A stretch of DNA of 9,174 bases from an uncultured bacterium (GCA_905215145.1 CAJMOW010000047.1:1-9174), one strand, 5' to 3'. Shown: positions 1 to 6,115, numbered from the stretch's first letter. Program-made: numbers and translations. The notes: generated from the letters alone by a model not told the origin.

Positions 1-34
1 ATCCAGTAGCACCAATAATACTTACTCTAATCAT
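1..34 (-). CDS. argC: Probable N-acetyl-gamma-glutamyl-phosphate reductase, first 11 codons only
   Basis: Only the N-terminus, MIRVSIIGATG, is inside the window; the gene runs off the left edge. The start is secure because a GGAGG ribosome site (plus positions 40-44) lies five bases upstream of the ATG. The peptide is the first beta strand and glycine loop of a Rossmann NAD(P)-binding domain. ArgC proteins, which reduce N-acetylglutamyl phosphate in arginine synthesis, typically begin this way (IGATGYxG). Aspartate-semialdehyde dehydrogenase starts similarly, usually with VGATG, so the assignment rests on a short stretch. It lies downstream of the glyS terminator and seems to have its own promoter. 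Confidence 0.55.
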   Translation of the reverse strand, partial: MIRVSIIGATG

Positions 35-110
35 GATATCCTCCATTTTTAAAAGTTAAATATTAACGCTTCAATATAATTAAAGATATGCAGTGTTAAC
101 ATGTAAATAA

Positions 111-119
111 ATTATAACA
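111..119 (-). promoter_or_regulatory. Extended -10 promoter candidate for argC
   Basis: The minus strand reads TGTTATAAT, a perfect TATAAT (plus 111-116) with the TGn extension. The -35 region would fall inside the glyS terminator stem and is poor (GTTTTC), so recognition would rest on the extended -10. The predicted transcript starts near 104, just before an imperfect inverted repeat (63-70 with 92-99) that could form a hairpin at the mRNA 5' end. Confidence 0.5.
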
Positions 120-121
120 CA

Positions 122-157
122 AAATAAAAAAAAGAAAACACTTTTTTGTTTTCTTTT
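122..157 (-). terminator. Intrinsic terminator of glyS
   Basis: On the minus strand the stem AAAAGAAAAC pairs with GTTTTCTTTT (10 bp, plus 148-157 with 130-139) around an 8-base loop, followed by a run rich in T. It begins 16 bases after the glyS stop codon and ends the operon. The stem is AT-rich, in keeping with the genome. Confidence 0.8.
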
Positions 158-173
158 AAAAATCAATTCTATT

Positions 174-1553
174 TTAAAATTTAATCTTATTAGAAATATA
201 ATTAATTAATTCATCTATTTTTACAGTTTCCTGCATCATAGTATCCCTATTTCTTATAGTAACTGTATTATTATTTATTGTATCTTCATCAATAGTTACA
301 CAATATGGTGTACCAATGACATCTTCTCTTCTATATCTTTTACCTATATTACCACTTTCATCATAAGTAGTCATAAACTCTTTAGATAACATATTATACA
401 CTTCCATAGCTTTTTCACTGTGATATTTTTTTACAAGAGGTAAAACAGCAACTTTATAAGGGGCTAAGAAAGGATGAATTTTTAATACTTCACGAGTTGT
501 ATTATCTTCTAAAGTTTCTTCATTATAAGCATCGCATAATACAGCTAATAAAAGTCTATCTACTCCAACAGAAGGTTCTATTACATATGGTAGATATTTT
601 TCATTAGTTTCTGGATCTAAATATCTCATATCAACTTTAGAATGATTAGAATGAACTGATAAATCATAATCTGTACGATCTGCAATTCCCCATAATTCTC
701 CCCAACCCATAGGATATTTATATTCTATATCTGTTGTTGCTTTACTATAAAAAACTAGTTCTTCTTTAGCATGATCTCTATATCTTAAATTTTCTTTTTT
801 TAATCCTATTTCTTCTAGGAATTTTAAACAATGATTTTTCCAATAATCAAACCATTCTAAATCTGTTTGTGGTTTACAGAAAAACTCATATTCCATTTGT
901 TCAAATTCACGTGTTCTAAAAATAAAATTTCCTGGAGTTATTTCATTTCTAAAAGCTTTTCCTATTTGACCAATTCCAAAAGGTATTTTAGCTCTCATGC
1001 TTCTTGAAACATTATTAAAGTTTACAAATATTCCTTGAGCTGTTTCTCCTCTTAAATATACCTTATTTGAAGAATCTTCAGTTACACCCATATGTGTTTC
1101 AAATAACAAGTTAAATTTACGTATAGGTGTAAAATCACTTTTACCACATTTTGGACAAACTATATGATTATCTTTTATATATTTTTCTAGCTTTTCATTA
1201 TCCCAGCCATCACCAGTTTCTTTTCCTTCTGTAAATTCTTCTATTAATTTATCTGCTCTATGTCTTGTTTTACAATTTTTACAATCTATAAGTGGATCTG
1301 AAAAACTTGATACATGACCTGATGCTACCCACACTTCAGGATTCATAAGTATTGCAGCATCTAATCCATAACTATCTTTTTGTTCAACAATAAATTTTTT
1401 CCACCATGCTTTTTTTATATTTTCTTTTAATTCTTTTCCAAGTGGACCGTAATCCCATGTATTTGCAAGTCCTCCATATATTTCACTACCTTGAAATATA
1501 AATCCATATTGTTTACACAAATTAACTACTTTTTCCATATCTAACTTATCCAT
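174..1553 (-). CDS. glyS: Glycyl-tRNA synthetase, single-chain class II type
   Basis: Charges tRNA-Gly with glycine using ATP, in the cytoplasm. The 459 residues match the alpha2 homodimer family, not the two-subunit GlyQ/GlyS type. Residues 20-40 hold the typical [18 protein letters not shown] start. Cys91, Cys94, Cys133 and Cys136 form a zinc-finger-like insertion. RGETAQGIF (168-176) and FRNEI...RTREFEQME (201-221) form the motif 2 region, and [12 protein letters not shown] (326-337) is motif 3. Residues from about 363 are the anticodon-binding domain, with the usual [19 protein letters not shown]. The start ATG follows AAGGAAGGGA and lies one base after the stop of the preceding gene, so translation is probably coupled. 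Transcription should be governed by the glycine-type T-box upstream of the two-gene operon. The gene looks complete and functional. Confidence 0.97.
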   Translation of the reverse strand: MDKLDMEKVVNLCKQYGFIFQGSEIYGGLANTWDYGPLGKELKENIKKAWWKKFIVEQKDSYGLDAAILMNPEVWVASGHVSSFSDPLIDCKNCKTRHRADKLIEEFTEGKETGDGWDNEKLEKYIKDNHIVCPKCGKSDFTPIRKFNLLFETHMGVTEDSSNKVYLRGETAQGIFVNFNNVSRSMRAKIPFGIGQIGKAFRNEITPGNFIFRTREFEQMEYEFFCKPQTDLEWFDYWKNHCLKFLEEIGLKKENLRYRDHAKEELVFYSKATTDIEYKYPMGWGELWGIADRTDYDLSVHSNHSKVDMRYLDPETNEKYLPYVIEPSVGVDRLLLAVLCDAYNEETLEDNTTREVLKIHPFLAPYKVAVLPLVKKYHSEKAMEVYNMLSKEFMTTYDESGNIGKRYRREDVIGTPYCVTIDEDTINNNTVTIRNRDTMMQETVKIDELINYISNKIKF

Positions 1554-1554
1554 A

Positions 1555-2193
1555 TTATATTCCCTTCCTTTTCAAAACAAATCCCAAAACATTTTCCCCA
1601 AATTCTTCAGGACAATTTTTAAAATTAATTTTTTTATTTCCTGATTTTAACCTAAAATAATTTTTATCATATTCATTTGTTATTCTCCCATATTCATCAT
1701 GAATTGTTTCATATTCAAAACTAGGTTTTTCATCATACATTTCAGAAATTAATCTTTTAATAAATTCAAAATCTTTTAAATCATTTATTTGTAAATCAAT
1801 TTTCAAAATTCCTTCTAACTCATTACATTTATAAGATGTTTGAATATCATTATAAAAACAATCTACTTGTACATCATCATATTTTTGAAGTAAATTAAAT
1901 ATTTGATATTTTCTATCTTCTTCATATATTCTTAATATATATTCTTTAGTAATATCATATAAAATTTCATTGCTTGCAACAAAATTCGTTTTAAAATTAG
2001 TTAAATCACACACATTTACACAACGTGTTGTATCATCAGAAATTACAGTTTTTATTGTTTTAAATCCTAATGATTTATGTATCAATTTATTTAAATCTTT
2101 TATACTTGCATTATTACTATCTATATCAATATTTTCACTTGATATATTATAAACCCTAGAGTCATTTGAATTAAATATTTGTAAAGTACACAT
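1555..2193 (-). CDS. Unrecognised 212-residue protein in the T-box/glyS operon
   Basis: I do not recognise this protein. The start chosen is the ATG at 2193 ([11 protein letters not shown]...), because AAAAGGAGG lies directly upstream. The frame stays open to 2241, but that extension would run through the T-box element and is not real. The product is soluble, rich in Asn, Asp, Lys and Ile, with no signal peptide, membrane segment or clear catalytic motif. It has scattered Cys residues (2, 58, 62, 112, 123, 195) with no zinc-finger spacing. It is the first gene behind the glycine T-box, and its stop lies one base before the glyS start. It should therefore be induced with glyS when uncharged tRNA-Gly accumulates. 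A link to glycine supply or tRNA quality is possible but only inferred from position. Confidence 0.85.
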   Translation of the reverse strand: MCTLQIFNSNDSRVYNISSENIDIDSNNASIKDLNKLIHKSLGFKTIKTVISDDTTRCVNVCDLTNFKTNFVASNEILYDITKEYILRIYEEDRKYQIFNLLQKYDDVQVDCFYNDIQTSYKCNELEGILKIDLQINDLKDFEFIKRLISEMYDEKPSFEYETIHDEYGRITNEYDKNYFRLKSGNKKINFKNCPEEFGENVLGFVLKRKGI

Positions 2194-2211
2194 AAAAATC
2201 CTCCTTTTAAC

Positions 2212-2345
2212 AAAAAAACTCCTAGAAATATAAGGACGCAATATAACAATAGCGCGGTTCCACCTTATTTATTCTAGAAGAATCCCTCTTAAATCTGATA
2301 ATGCTGATAAGTTTCCAAGCTCGTCATCGCATTCATAAACATTAC
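2212..2345 (-). promoter_or_regulatory. T-box riboswitch, glycine type, with very short leader
   Basis: The minus strand carries AGGTGGAACCGCG (plus 2253-2265), a clear T-box sequence. The antiterminator helix can form: ATAAGG (2263-2268) pairs with CCTTAT (2230-2235) across the T-box bulge, and a short CGC/GCG helix lies inside. The UGGA tetranucleotide would pair with UCCA of a tRNA with U73, which fits tRNA-Gly and agrees with glyS downstream. A T7 run (2212-2218) marks the termination point. From the consensus promoter to the T-box is only about 80 nt. It holds one small hairpin (2300-2333) with a GGA in its loop (2314-2316), a possible specifier. A canonical Stem I of roughly 100 nt does not fit. 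The T-box motif is certain; the tRNA-reading part is tentative. Confidence 0.85.
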
Positions 2346-2351
2346 ATTTAA

Positions 2352-2380
2352 ATTATAGCATTTAAATAATTAGTTGTCAA
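2352..2380 (-). promoter_or_regulatory. Consensus SigA promoter of the T-box/glyS operon
   Basis: The minus strand reads TTGACA (plus 2375-2380), 17 bases, then TATAAT (2352-2357): a perfect vegetative promoter. Transcription would start near 2345 and lead straight into the T-box leader. The -35 box begins two bases after the stop codon of the preceding small gene, with no terminator between. Confidence 0.93.
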
Positions 2381-2382
2381 AG

Positions 2383-2601
2383 TTATTTTACTTTGCCTTG
2401 TATCATGCATTTATTATCCATCTTTATTGAATATTCTGTTTTTCTTAATTCTTGTTTTAAATCTTCTTTTGATATTAATCCAAGTTCACATAATTTTATC
2501 AAATTATTAACATATATTTCTTGTTGTAATTGTTTATTAACATTCTTTAAATTTATTAATTGTTCTCTTAATGATTGCATCGAAAAATTTAAATCATTCA
2601 T
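2383..2601 (-). CDS. Unrecognised 72-residue coiled-coil protein
   Basis: Family not recognised. The ATG follows AAGGGGG at suitable spacing, so the start is well supported. Residues 1-35 (SMQSLREQLINLKNVNKQLQQEI) have the heptad-like spacing of Leu/Ile with Gln, Asn and Lys expected of a coiled coil. Residues 36-60 include LCELGLISKEDLKQELRK, a helix-turn-helix-sized segment of the kind often seen in short helical adaptor proteins; this is not evidence of DNA binding. No membrane segment or signal peptide is present. It lies 37 bases after the 160-residue gene with no visible terminator between, so the two are probably cotranscribed. It ends immediately before the promoter of the T-box operon. 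Confidence 0.75.
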   Translation of the reverse strand: MNDLNFSMQSLREQLINLKNVNKQLQQEIYVNNLIKLCELGLISKEDLKQELRKTEYSIKMDNKCMIQGKVK

Positions 2602-2638
2602 ACACTTTCCCCCTTAAATTGAGGTATATACTAGCATA

Positions 2639-3121
2639 TTATTTTCTATTTGTCAAAGCAAGTTTCTTAAAATGCGTATCTTCTTTTTTCTGGGTTTCAT
2701 TTATTTCGTTTATTATTTCATTAATAGTTATTTTTTCATATTTACCATCAGTTAAAAATAATTCACATAATAAATATTCTGGTTGTTTATTTTTTATAAG
2801 TAATCTAGATATTGTATCAAATTGTTTAAATGATACTTCTCTACTATTAATATTTTGTTCTGGTGCGATTATATGTGGTATCACACCTCTATTATTATAT
2901 AAAACATATCCTAATATATCTATAAGTAAATTTGTATAGTTTAAATTTATATTTTCATATTTTGGATTTATAGATTGTATCTTAGAATATATTTCTTTTA
3001 AATCAATTCCAAGTTTTTCTACATAATTTTTAGAAAACTCTTCAATTGATGAATTATTATTTATTTTAATTAAATTTCCATCTACATCTACAAAGAAACT
3101 CAGTCCTTCTATATCATTCAA
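2639..3121 (-). CDS. Unrecognised 160-residue protein with TTG start
   Basis: Family not recognised. The start appears to be TTG at 3121: GGGGTG lies seven bases upstream, an in-frame TGA stands just before it, and the protein contains no internal methionine to use instead. An ATG four bases further on (3117) is in another frame and hits TAG at its third codon. The product is soluble and acidic to neutral, beginning LSFFVDVDGNLIKI, which looks like a beta hairpin. The rest is mostly helical, with a Lys-rich C-terminus. It is the first gene of a short unit with the 72-residue coiled-coil gene and is preceded by a SigA-like promoter. It follows the spoVA terminator, so it is transcribed separately from the sporulation genes. 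Confidence 0.72.
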   Translation of the reverse strand: MNDIEGLSFFVDVDGNLIKINNNSSIEEFSKNYVEKLGIDLKEIYSKIQSINPKYENINLNYTNLLIDILGYVLYNNRGVIPHIIAPEQNINSREVSFKQFDTISRLLIKNKQPEYLLCELFLTDGKYEKITINEIINEINETQKKEDTHFKKLALTNRK

Positions 3122-3201
3122 TTTTTTTCACCCCACTATCTATTAAATTCATAGATCAAAAAATAATTACTACTTTTTTGTCTTAAAAAAGACACCATAT
3201 C

Positions 3202-3229
3202 AGTATATCACAAATAGAAATTAAATCAA
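3202..3229 (-). promoter_or_regulatory. SigA-like promoter for the 160- and 72-residue genes
   Basis: The minus strand has TTGATT (plus 3224-3229), a 16-base spacer and TATACT (3202-3207), preceded by TGTGA. The predicted start near 3195 is followed at once by a short hairpin, GTCTT/AAGAC (3180-3193), at the 5' end of the mRNA. It lies downstream of the spoVA terminator, where a new promoter is needed. Confidence 0.65.
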
Positions 3230-3244
3230 TAGCAAATTTTGTCG

Positions 3245-3282
3245 AAAAAAGTCACTAATCTTTAGGTTTGAAAATTAGTGAC
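3245..3282 (-). terminator. Intrinsic terminator of the spoVA operon
   Basis: The minus strand has GTCACTAAT (plus 3274-3282) pairing perfectly with ATTAGTGAC (3251-3259) around a 14-base loop, followed by TTTTTT. The last codons and stop of spoVAE form part of the hairpin. Confidence 0.92.
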
Positions 3283-3605
3283 AAAAAGAAAGAAAATATT
3301 ATAGCAGCTGATATACCGGAAGCTGTTAAATCAAACATTCCCATTACAAGTCCCATAACTCCATAATCAAAGGCTGAAACCATTGCTCCATGTGTAAGTA
3401 AATGTCCAAAACTTGTTATAGGGACTAATGCTCCTCCACCTGCCATCAATACTATTTTATCATATATACCAAATATATCTAAAAATGCACCTACTATTAC
3501 AAATATAGTTGTTATATGTCCTGGAGTTAGTTTAGTATTATCTAAAATAATTTGACCTAACATACATACAAAACCACAAAACAGAAATGAGTATAAATAT
3601 ATCAT
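3255..3605 (-). CDS. spoVAE: Stage V sporulation protein AE (SpoVAEb type)
   Basis: An integral membrane component of the SpoVA channel that carries calcium dipicolinate into the forespore and out at germination. The 116 residues match the SpoVAEb family in length and layout. There is a first membrane helix with GQIILDNTKLTPGHI (17-31), further hydrophobic helices, the conserved GGGALVPITSFGHLL (about 56-70) and a last helix near 95-112. The start ATG overlaps the spoVAD stop (TAATG), and GGAGG lies seven bases upstream. It is the last gene of the operon. It resembles SpoVAC in the same window (VPITSFGHLL against IPITGFAHAM), consistent with the two being paralogous membrane subunits. Confidence 0.95.
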   Translation of the reverse strand: MIYLYSFLFCGFVCMLGQIILDNTKLTPGHITTIFVIVGAFLDIFGIYDKIVLMAGGGALVPITSFGHLLTHGAMVSAFDYGVMGLVMGMFDLTASGISAAIIFSFFLSLIFKPKD

Positions 3606-4591
3606 TATATTACCTCCAAACTAACAGCATGCGCAATACTTGGAATAGTAAGATGCTGATAAACAGAAGTTGGACTCATAAGTGCACCTGTTGCTACAAG
3701 CAAAACTTTTTTTAACTCTTGTTTTTTCATTTTATCAAATATATAAGTATATGTAACAAGTGGTAAACAGGCAGGGCCACTTCCACCTGAGTAAACAGGT
3801 TGTTTATCTAAATCATATATCATACAAGCACTATCATCATAATTCTTTAATTCAATATTATATTCTTCCATCATATATTCTTTTAGAATTTCTTTTCCAT
3901 GTTTTCCTAAATCACCAGTTAGAATTAAATCATAATAATCTATAGTTCTACCAGTTTCTTTTAAATGAGTATATATCGTATAAGCTGCTGCTGGTGCCAT
4001 AACACCACCCATATTAAATACATCTGTTACTCCCATATCCATTACTTTACCTATTGTCGAACTTTCAACTTTTATATTCGATTTTTCATTAGATATTAAA
4101 ATACTAGCTCCACCTGTTGTTGTAAAAGTTGTATAATTTTTTTTAGGAGCACCATACTCTACTGGATATCTAAATTGTTTTTCTGCAGAATTATTATGTG
4201 AAGATACTGATACAATTGCATTTTTTATTTGTGATTTATCAATCATATTTGAAGCAATAAGAATTCCTTCTGTACTACTAGCACATGCACTATAAATTCC
4301 TATAAATGAAATTCCTATTTTTGATGCTGCATAATTTGAAGCAATTATTTGATTTAATAAATCCCCAGATATATGAACATCTATATCGTCTGCTTTTTTA
4401 TTACTTTTATTAAGTAATATATCAACACTTTCATTTATTAATTTGCTTTCTGCTTGTTCAAATGTTTTTTCATTAAAATAAAATTCTTTATAAGTTTTAT
4501 CATATAAATTTCCAAAAGGTCCATTTTTTTCATATGGTCCTGCAACAGTACTACTATCATTTATATATACATTGTCATATTTAAATGTCAT
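3605..4591 (-). CDS. spoVAD: Stage V sporulation protein AD, dipicolinate-binding
   Basis: A soluble thiolase/ketoacyl-synthase-fold protein that, in Bacillus, binds calcium dipicolinate and works with the SpoVAC/SpoVAE membrane subunits. The start is the ATG at 4591, since GGAGG lies five bases upstream. A reading from 4603 would begin at a TTG that overlaps this ribosome site and is rejected. The 328 residues are near the usual length. Recognisable parts are AGPYEKNGPFGNLYD near the N-terminus, the nucleophile-elbow-like GIYSACASSTEG (about 98-109), SSHNNSAEKQFRYPVEYGAP and the C-terminal GALMSPTSVYQ. One base separates it from spoVAC, and it overlaps spoVAE by one base, a tight three-gene unit. 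Confidence 0.97.
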   Translation of the reverse strand: MTFKYDNVYINDSSTVAGPYEKNGPFGNLYDKTYKEFYFNEKTFEQAESKLINESVDILLNKSNKKADDIDVHISGDLLNQIIASNYAASKIGISFIGIYSACASSTEGILIASNMIDKSQIKNAIVSVSSHNNSAEKQFRYPVEYGAPKKNYTTFTTTGGASILISNEKSNIKVESSTIGKVMDMGVTDVFNMGGVMAPAAAYTIYTHLKETGRTIDYYDLILTGDLGKHGKEILKEYMMEEYNIELKNYDDSACMIYDLDKQPVYSGGSGPACLPLVTYTYIFDKMKKQELKKVLLVATGALMSPTSVYQHLTIPSIAHAVSLEVI

Positions 4592-4592
4592 A

Positions 4593-5033
4593 TTAACCTC
4601 CAAATATTAATAATCTTATAAGTCCAAATACATAAGCACTAACTACACCAAACACAATTACACTTCCTGCAAGCTTAAACATATTAGCACCAATACCAGT
4701 TATCATTCCTTCTTTTCTATATTCTAAGGTAGCACTCATCATAGCATGAGCAAATCCAGTTATTGGAATAATAAGTCCACATTTAGCAAATTGGACTAAT
4801 TTATCAAAAAATCCTAAGCAAGTAAGTAAACATCCAACAAATATAAGTGTTACTATCATAAATACTGATGCATCTTTAGTTGAAATTGAAAATATATATG
4901 AATAAAAATCAATTAATCCTTGACCTAACAATCCCATAAATCCGCCTACCAAAAAGGCTATTATTGGATTTAATATAATTTTTTCTCTAGGTGTATTTTT
5001 TTTTACTATTTTAGCATATTTACTTTTTTCCAT
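4593..5033 (-). CDS. spoVAC: Stage V sporulation protein AC
   Basis: A membrane subunit of the SpoVA dipicolinate channel; in Bacillus it acts as a mechanosensitive pore at germination. The start chosen is ATG 5033 (MEKSKYAKIV...), six bases after AGGAGG, giving 146 residues. An upstream in-frame start at 5081 would run through the promoter and terminator region and is rejected. A basic N-terminal cytoplasmic tail of about 30 residues is followed by hydrophobic helices: PIIAFLVGGFMGLLGQGLIDFY, a second near 55-80, the conserved IIPITGFAHAMMSATLEYRKEG, and a C-terminal helix. It is first in a minimal spoVAC-D-E operon. The spoVAA, spoVAB and spoVAF genes found in Bacillus are not in this operon, a reduced set also known from clostridia. 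Confidence 0.95.
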   Translation of the reverse strand: MEKSKYAKIVKKNTPREKIILNPIIAFLVGGFMGLLGQGLIDFYSYIFSISTKDASVFMIVTLIFVGCLLTCLGFFDKLVQFAKCGLIIPITGFAHAMMSATLEYRKEGMITGIGANMFKLAGSVIVFGVVSAYVFGLIRLLIFGG

Positions 5034-5050
5034 TTTTTTCCTCCTAAATT

Positions 5051-5079
5051 TATTATGATAATTATTAAAATTCTTATAC
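5051..5079 (-). promoter_or_regulatory. Candidate SigG-type forespore promoter of spoVA
   Basis: The minus strand has GTATA (plus 5075-5079), 17 bases, then CATAATA (5051-5057). Both boxes agree with the Bacillus SigG consensus as I recall it (GHATR, 17-18 bases, CATNHTA). It sits between the sigma-factor terminator and spoVAC, and spoVA is SigG-controlled in Bacillus. One caution: the start site would fall near 5045, right at the AGGAGG ribosome site (5040-5045), giving a very short leader. Confidence 0.62.
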
Positions 5080-5080
5080 A

Positions 5081-5111
5081 AAAAAACTTACAAGTATTAA
5101 ACTGTAAGTTT
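5081..5111 (-). terminator. Intrinsic terminator of the sigma-factor operon
   Basis: The minus strand has AAACTTACA (plus 5103-5111) pairing with TGTAAGTTT (5084-5092) around a 10-base loop, and the T run continues past the stem. The stop codon of the sigma gene lies in the loop. It separates the spoIIAA-sigF unit from spoVA. Confidence 0.88.
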
Positions 5112-5756
5112 AGTTTTTAATTTATTTAATATTTTATTTTCACTTCTTGAAACTTGCACTTGACTCATTCCAAGTATTTTAGCTGTTTCATTTTGTGTAC
5201 AATCTTCATTATATCTTTTTTTTAACAATTCTCTTTCCAGTGGTGACAAATTATTTATTTCATCTCTTAACATTATTAACTCATCTATGTTTTCTTTTTT
5301 AGATGATATTGTATCTTTAAGCGTTATTTCTTTTGAAGAATCATCATTGATTGGTCTATCAATACTTTCTATAGTATTTAATGACTTTAATGATTCAACA
5401 ACATAATATTCTGGAATTTCTAAATAATTACTTATTTCTTGTACAGAAGGTTCTCTCATTAATTTTTGTGTTAACAAAATGGTTGCTTTTTCTATTTTTA
5501 AATTTAATTTGCTTATTTCTCTACTTATTTTTAATCCTTTGTCTTCTCTTACATATTTTCTTATTTCTCCTAATATATATGGATAAGCATAAGTAGTAAA
5601 TTTAGCTCCATAACTTTCATCATATTTTTTATAAGCTTTTATTAAACCAACACATCCTACTTGAAATAAATCTTCTTTACTTGCATATTTTTCAAAATAA
5701 TGTGTTATTTTATAAATCATGTTTTGGTTTTCTATTATCAAATTATTTAGTTCCAT
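5097..5756 (-). CDS. sigF: Forespore RNA polymerase sigma factor, SigF type
   Basis: A sigma-70 family factor of the SigF/SigB/SigG branch that directs RNA polymerase to early forespore genes. Region 2 spans about 5-75, with DLFQVGCVGLIKAYKKYD and FTTYAYPYILGEIRKYVRED. Region 3 spans about 80-130. Region 4 spans about 165-215, with the helix-turn-helix around 187-207 ending SQVQVSRSENKIL, a hallmark of SigF and SigG. SigF rather than SigG is favoured by the spoIIAA-like gene upstream and spoVA downstream. At 219 residues it is about 35 shorter than Bacillus SigF; the missing part is the N-terminus before region 2. The start follows AAAGGAG, 11 bases after the STAS gene. The SpoIIAB anti-sigma gene normally found in front of it is absent. 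Confidence 0.92.
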   Translation of the reverse strand: MELNNLIIENQNMIYKITHYFEKYASKEDLFQVGCVGLIKAYKKYDESYGAKFTTYAYPYILGEIRKYVREDKGLKISREISKLNLKIEKATILLTQKLMREPSVQEISNYLEIPEYYVVESLKSLNTIESIDRPINDDSSKEITLKDTISSKKENIDELIMLRDEINNLSPLERELLKKRYNEDCTQNETAKILGMSQVQVSRSENKILNKLKTKLTV

Positions 5757-5767
5757 ATTTTTCTCCT

Positions 5768-6115
5768 TTATACATTTATATATTTGGATGCAGTTAATTC
5801 GTCTGGTGTTTCATGAATATATTTTAATAACCTGCTATTCATTATTTTTTCTCTAACTGACTCATTATTTATTCCACATAATAATATTTTTCCTTTATTT
5901 TGATTACATAATTCATAATTATAAAGCAGTGTATTAATTCCTTTTACATCTATATAATCAATTTCTGAAATGTTAAAAACCACATTTCTTATTCCATTAT
6001 CTCTTATCATATCAGTTACTTCATCATTCATTTTTCCAACTGTTGTTTTATTTAATATTCCAGCTAATCTTATAAAAGCAATTCCTTTCCTAAATTCTAT
6101 GTTTATATCAAGCAT
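5768..6115 (-). CDS. spoIIAA: SpoIIAA-like STAS protein lacking the phosphorylation serine
   Basis: In the classical system SpoIIAA is the anti-anti-sigma factor that releases SigF from SpoIIAB when unphosphorylated. This 115-residue protein aligns along its whole length with Bacillus SpoIIAA (117 residues): IAFIRLAGIL for CIRLTGEL, GIRNVVFNISEIDYID for DIRHIVLNLEDLSFMD, and KGKILLCGIN for GGEMVVCAIS. At the phosphorylation site, DSSG is replaced by DVKG (56-59), so Val57 stands where the phosphorylated serine should be. The LDHHT patch is also changed, to LNKTT. The start follows AGAGGTG. The next gene is the sigma factor with no spoIIAB between. Assignment rests on the fold plus context; a non-phosphorylated STAS regulator is the likely role. 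Confidence 0.85.
   Translation of the reverse strand: MLDINIEFRKGIAFIRLAGILNKTTVGKMNDEVTDMIRDNGIRNVVFNISEIDYIDVKGINTLLYNYELCNQNKGKILLCGINNESVREKIMNSRLLKYIHETPDELTASKYINV

Noticed and set aside
1970..2152. Plus-strand open frame opposite the 212-residue gene
   Set aside because: It lies antisense to a supported gene, has no ribosome site, and gives a low-complexity hydrophobic peptide typical of the reverse of AT-rich coding DNA.
2194..2241. Longer N-terminus for the 212-residue gene
   Set aside because: The extra codons would translate the T-box terminator region, while a strong AAAAGGAGG site points to the ATG at 2193.
2393..2939. Two plus-strand open frames opposite the 72- and 160-residue genes
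   Set aside because: Antisense shadows: their Phe/Ile/Ser-rich composition mirrors Lys/Asn-rich genes on the other strand, and no plus-strand promoter or ribosome site was seen.
3180..3193. GTCTT/AAGAC hairpin as a terminator
   Set aside because: On the minus strand it is followed by A, not T, and the plus strand has no T run after it. It also lies after a predicted promoter, so it is at most a 5' leader hairpin.
5034..5081. Longer N-terminus for spoVAC
   Set aside because: It would run through the candidate SigG promoter and begin in the sigma-gene terminator. AGGAGG before ATG 5033 decides the start.
5381..5596. Leucine/phenylalanine-rich plus-strand frame opposite sigF
   Set aside because: It resembles a membrane peptide only because it is the complement of Lys/Glu-rich sigma-factor codons; it has no supporting signals.
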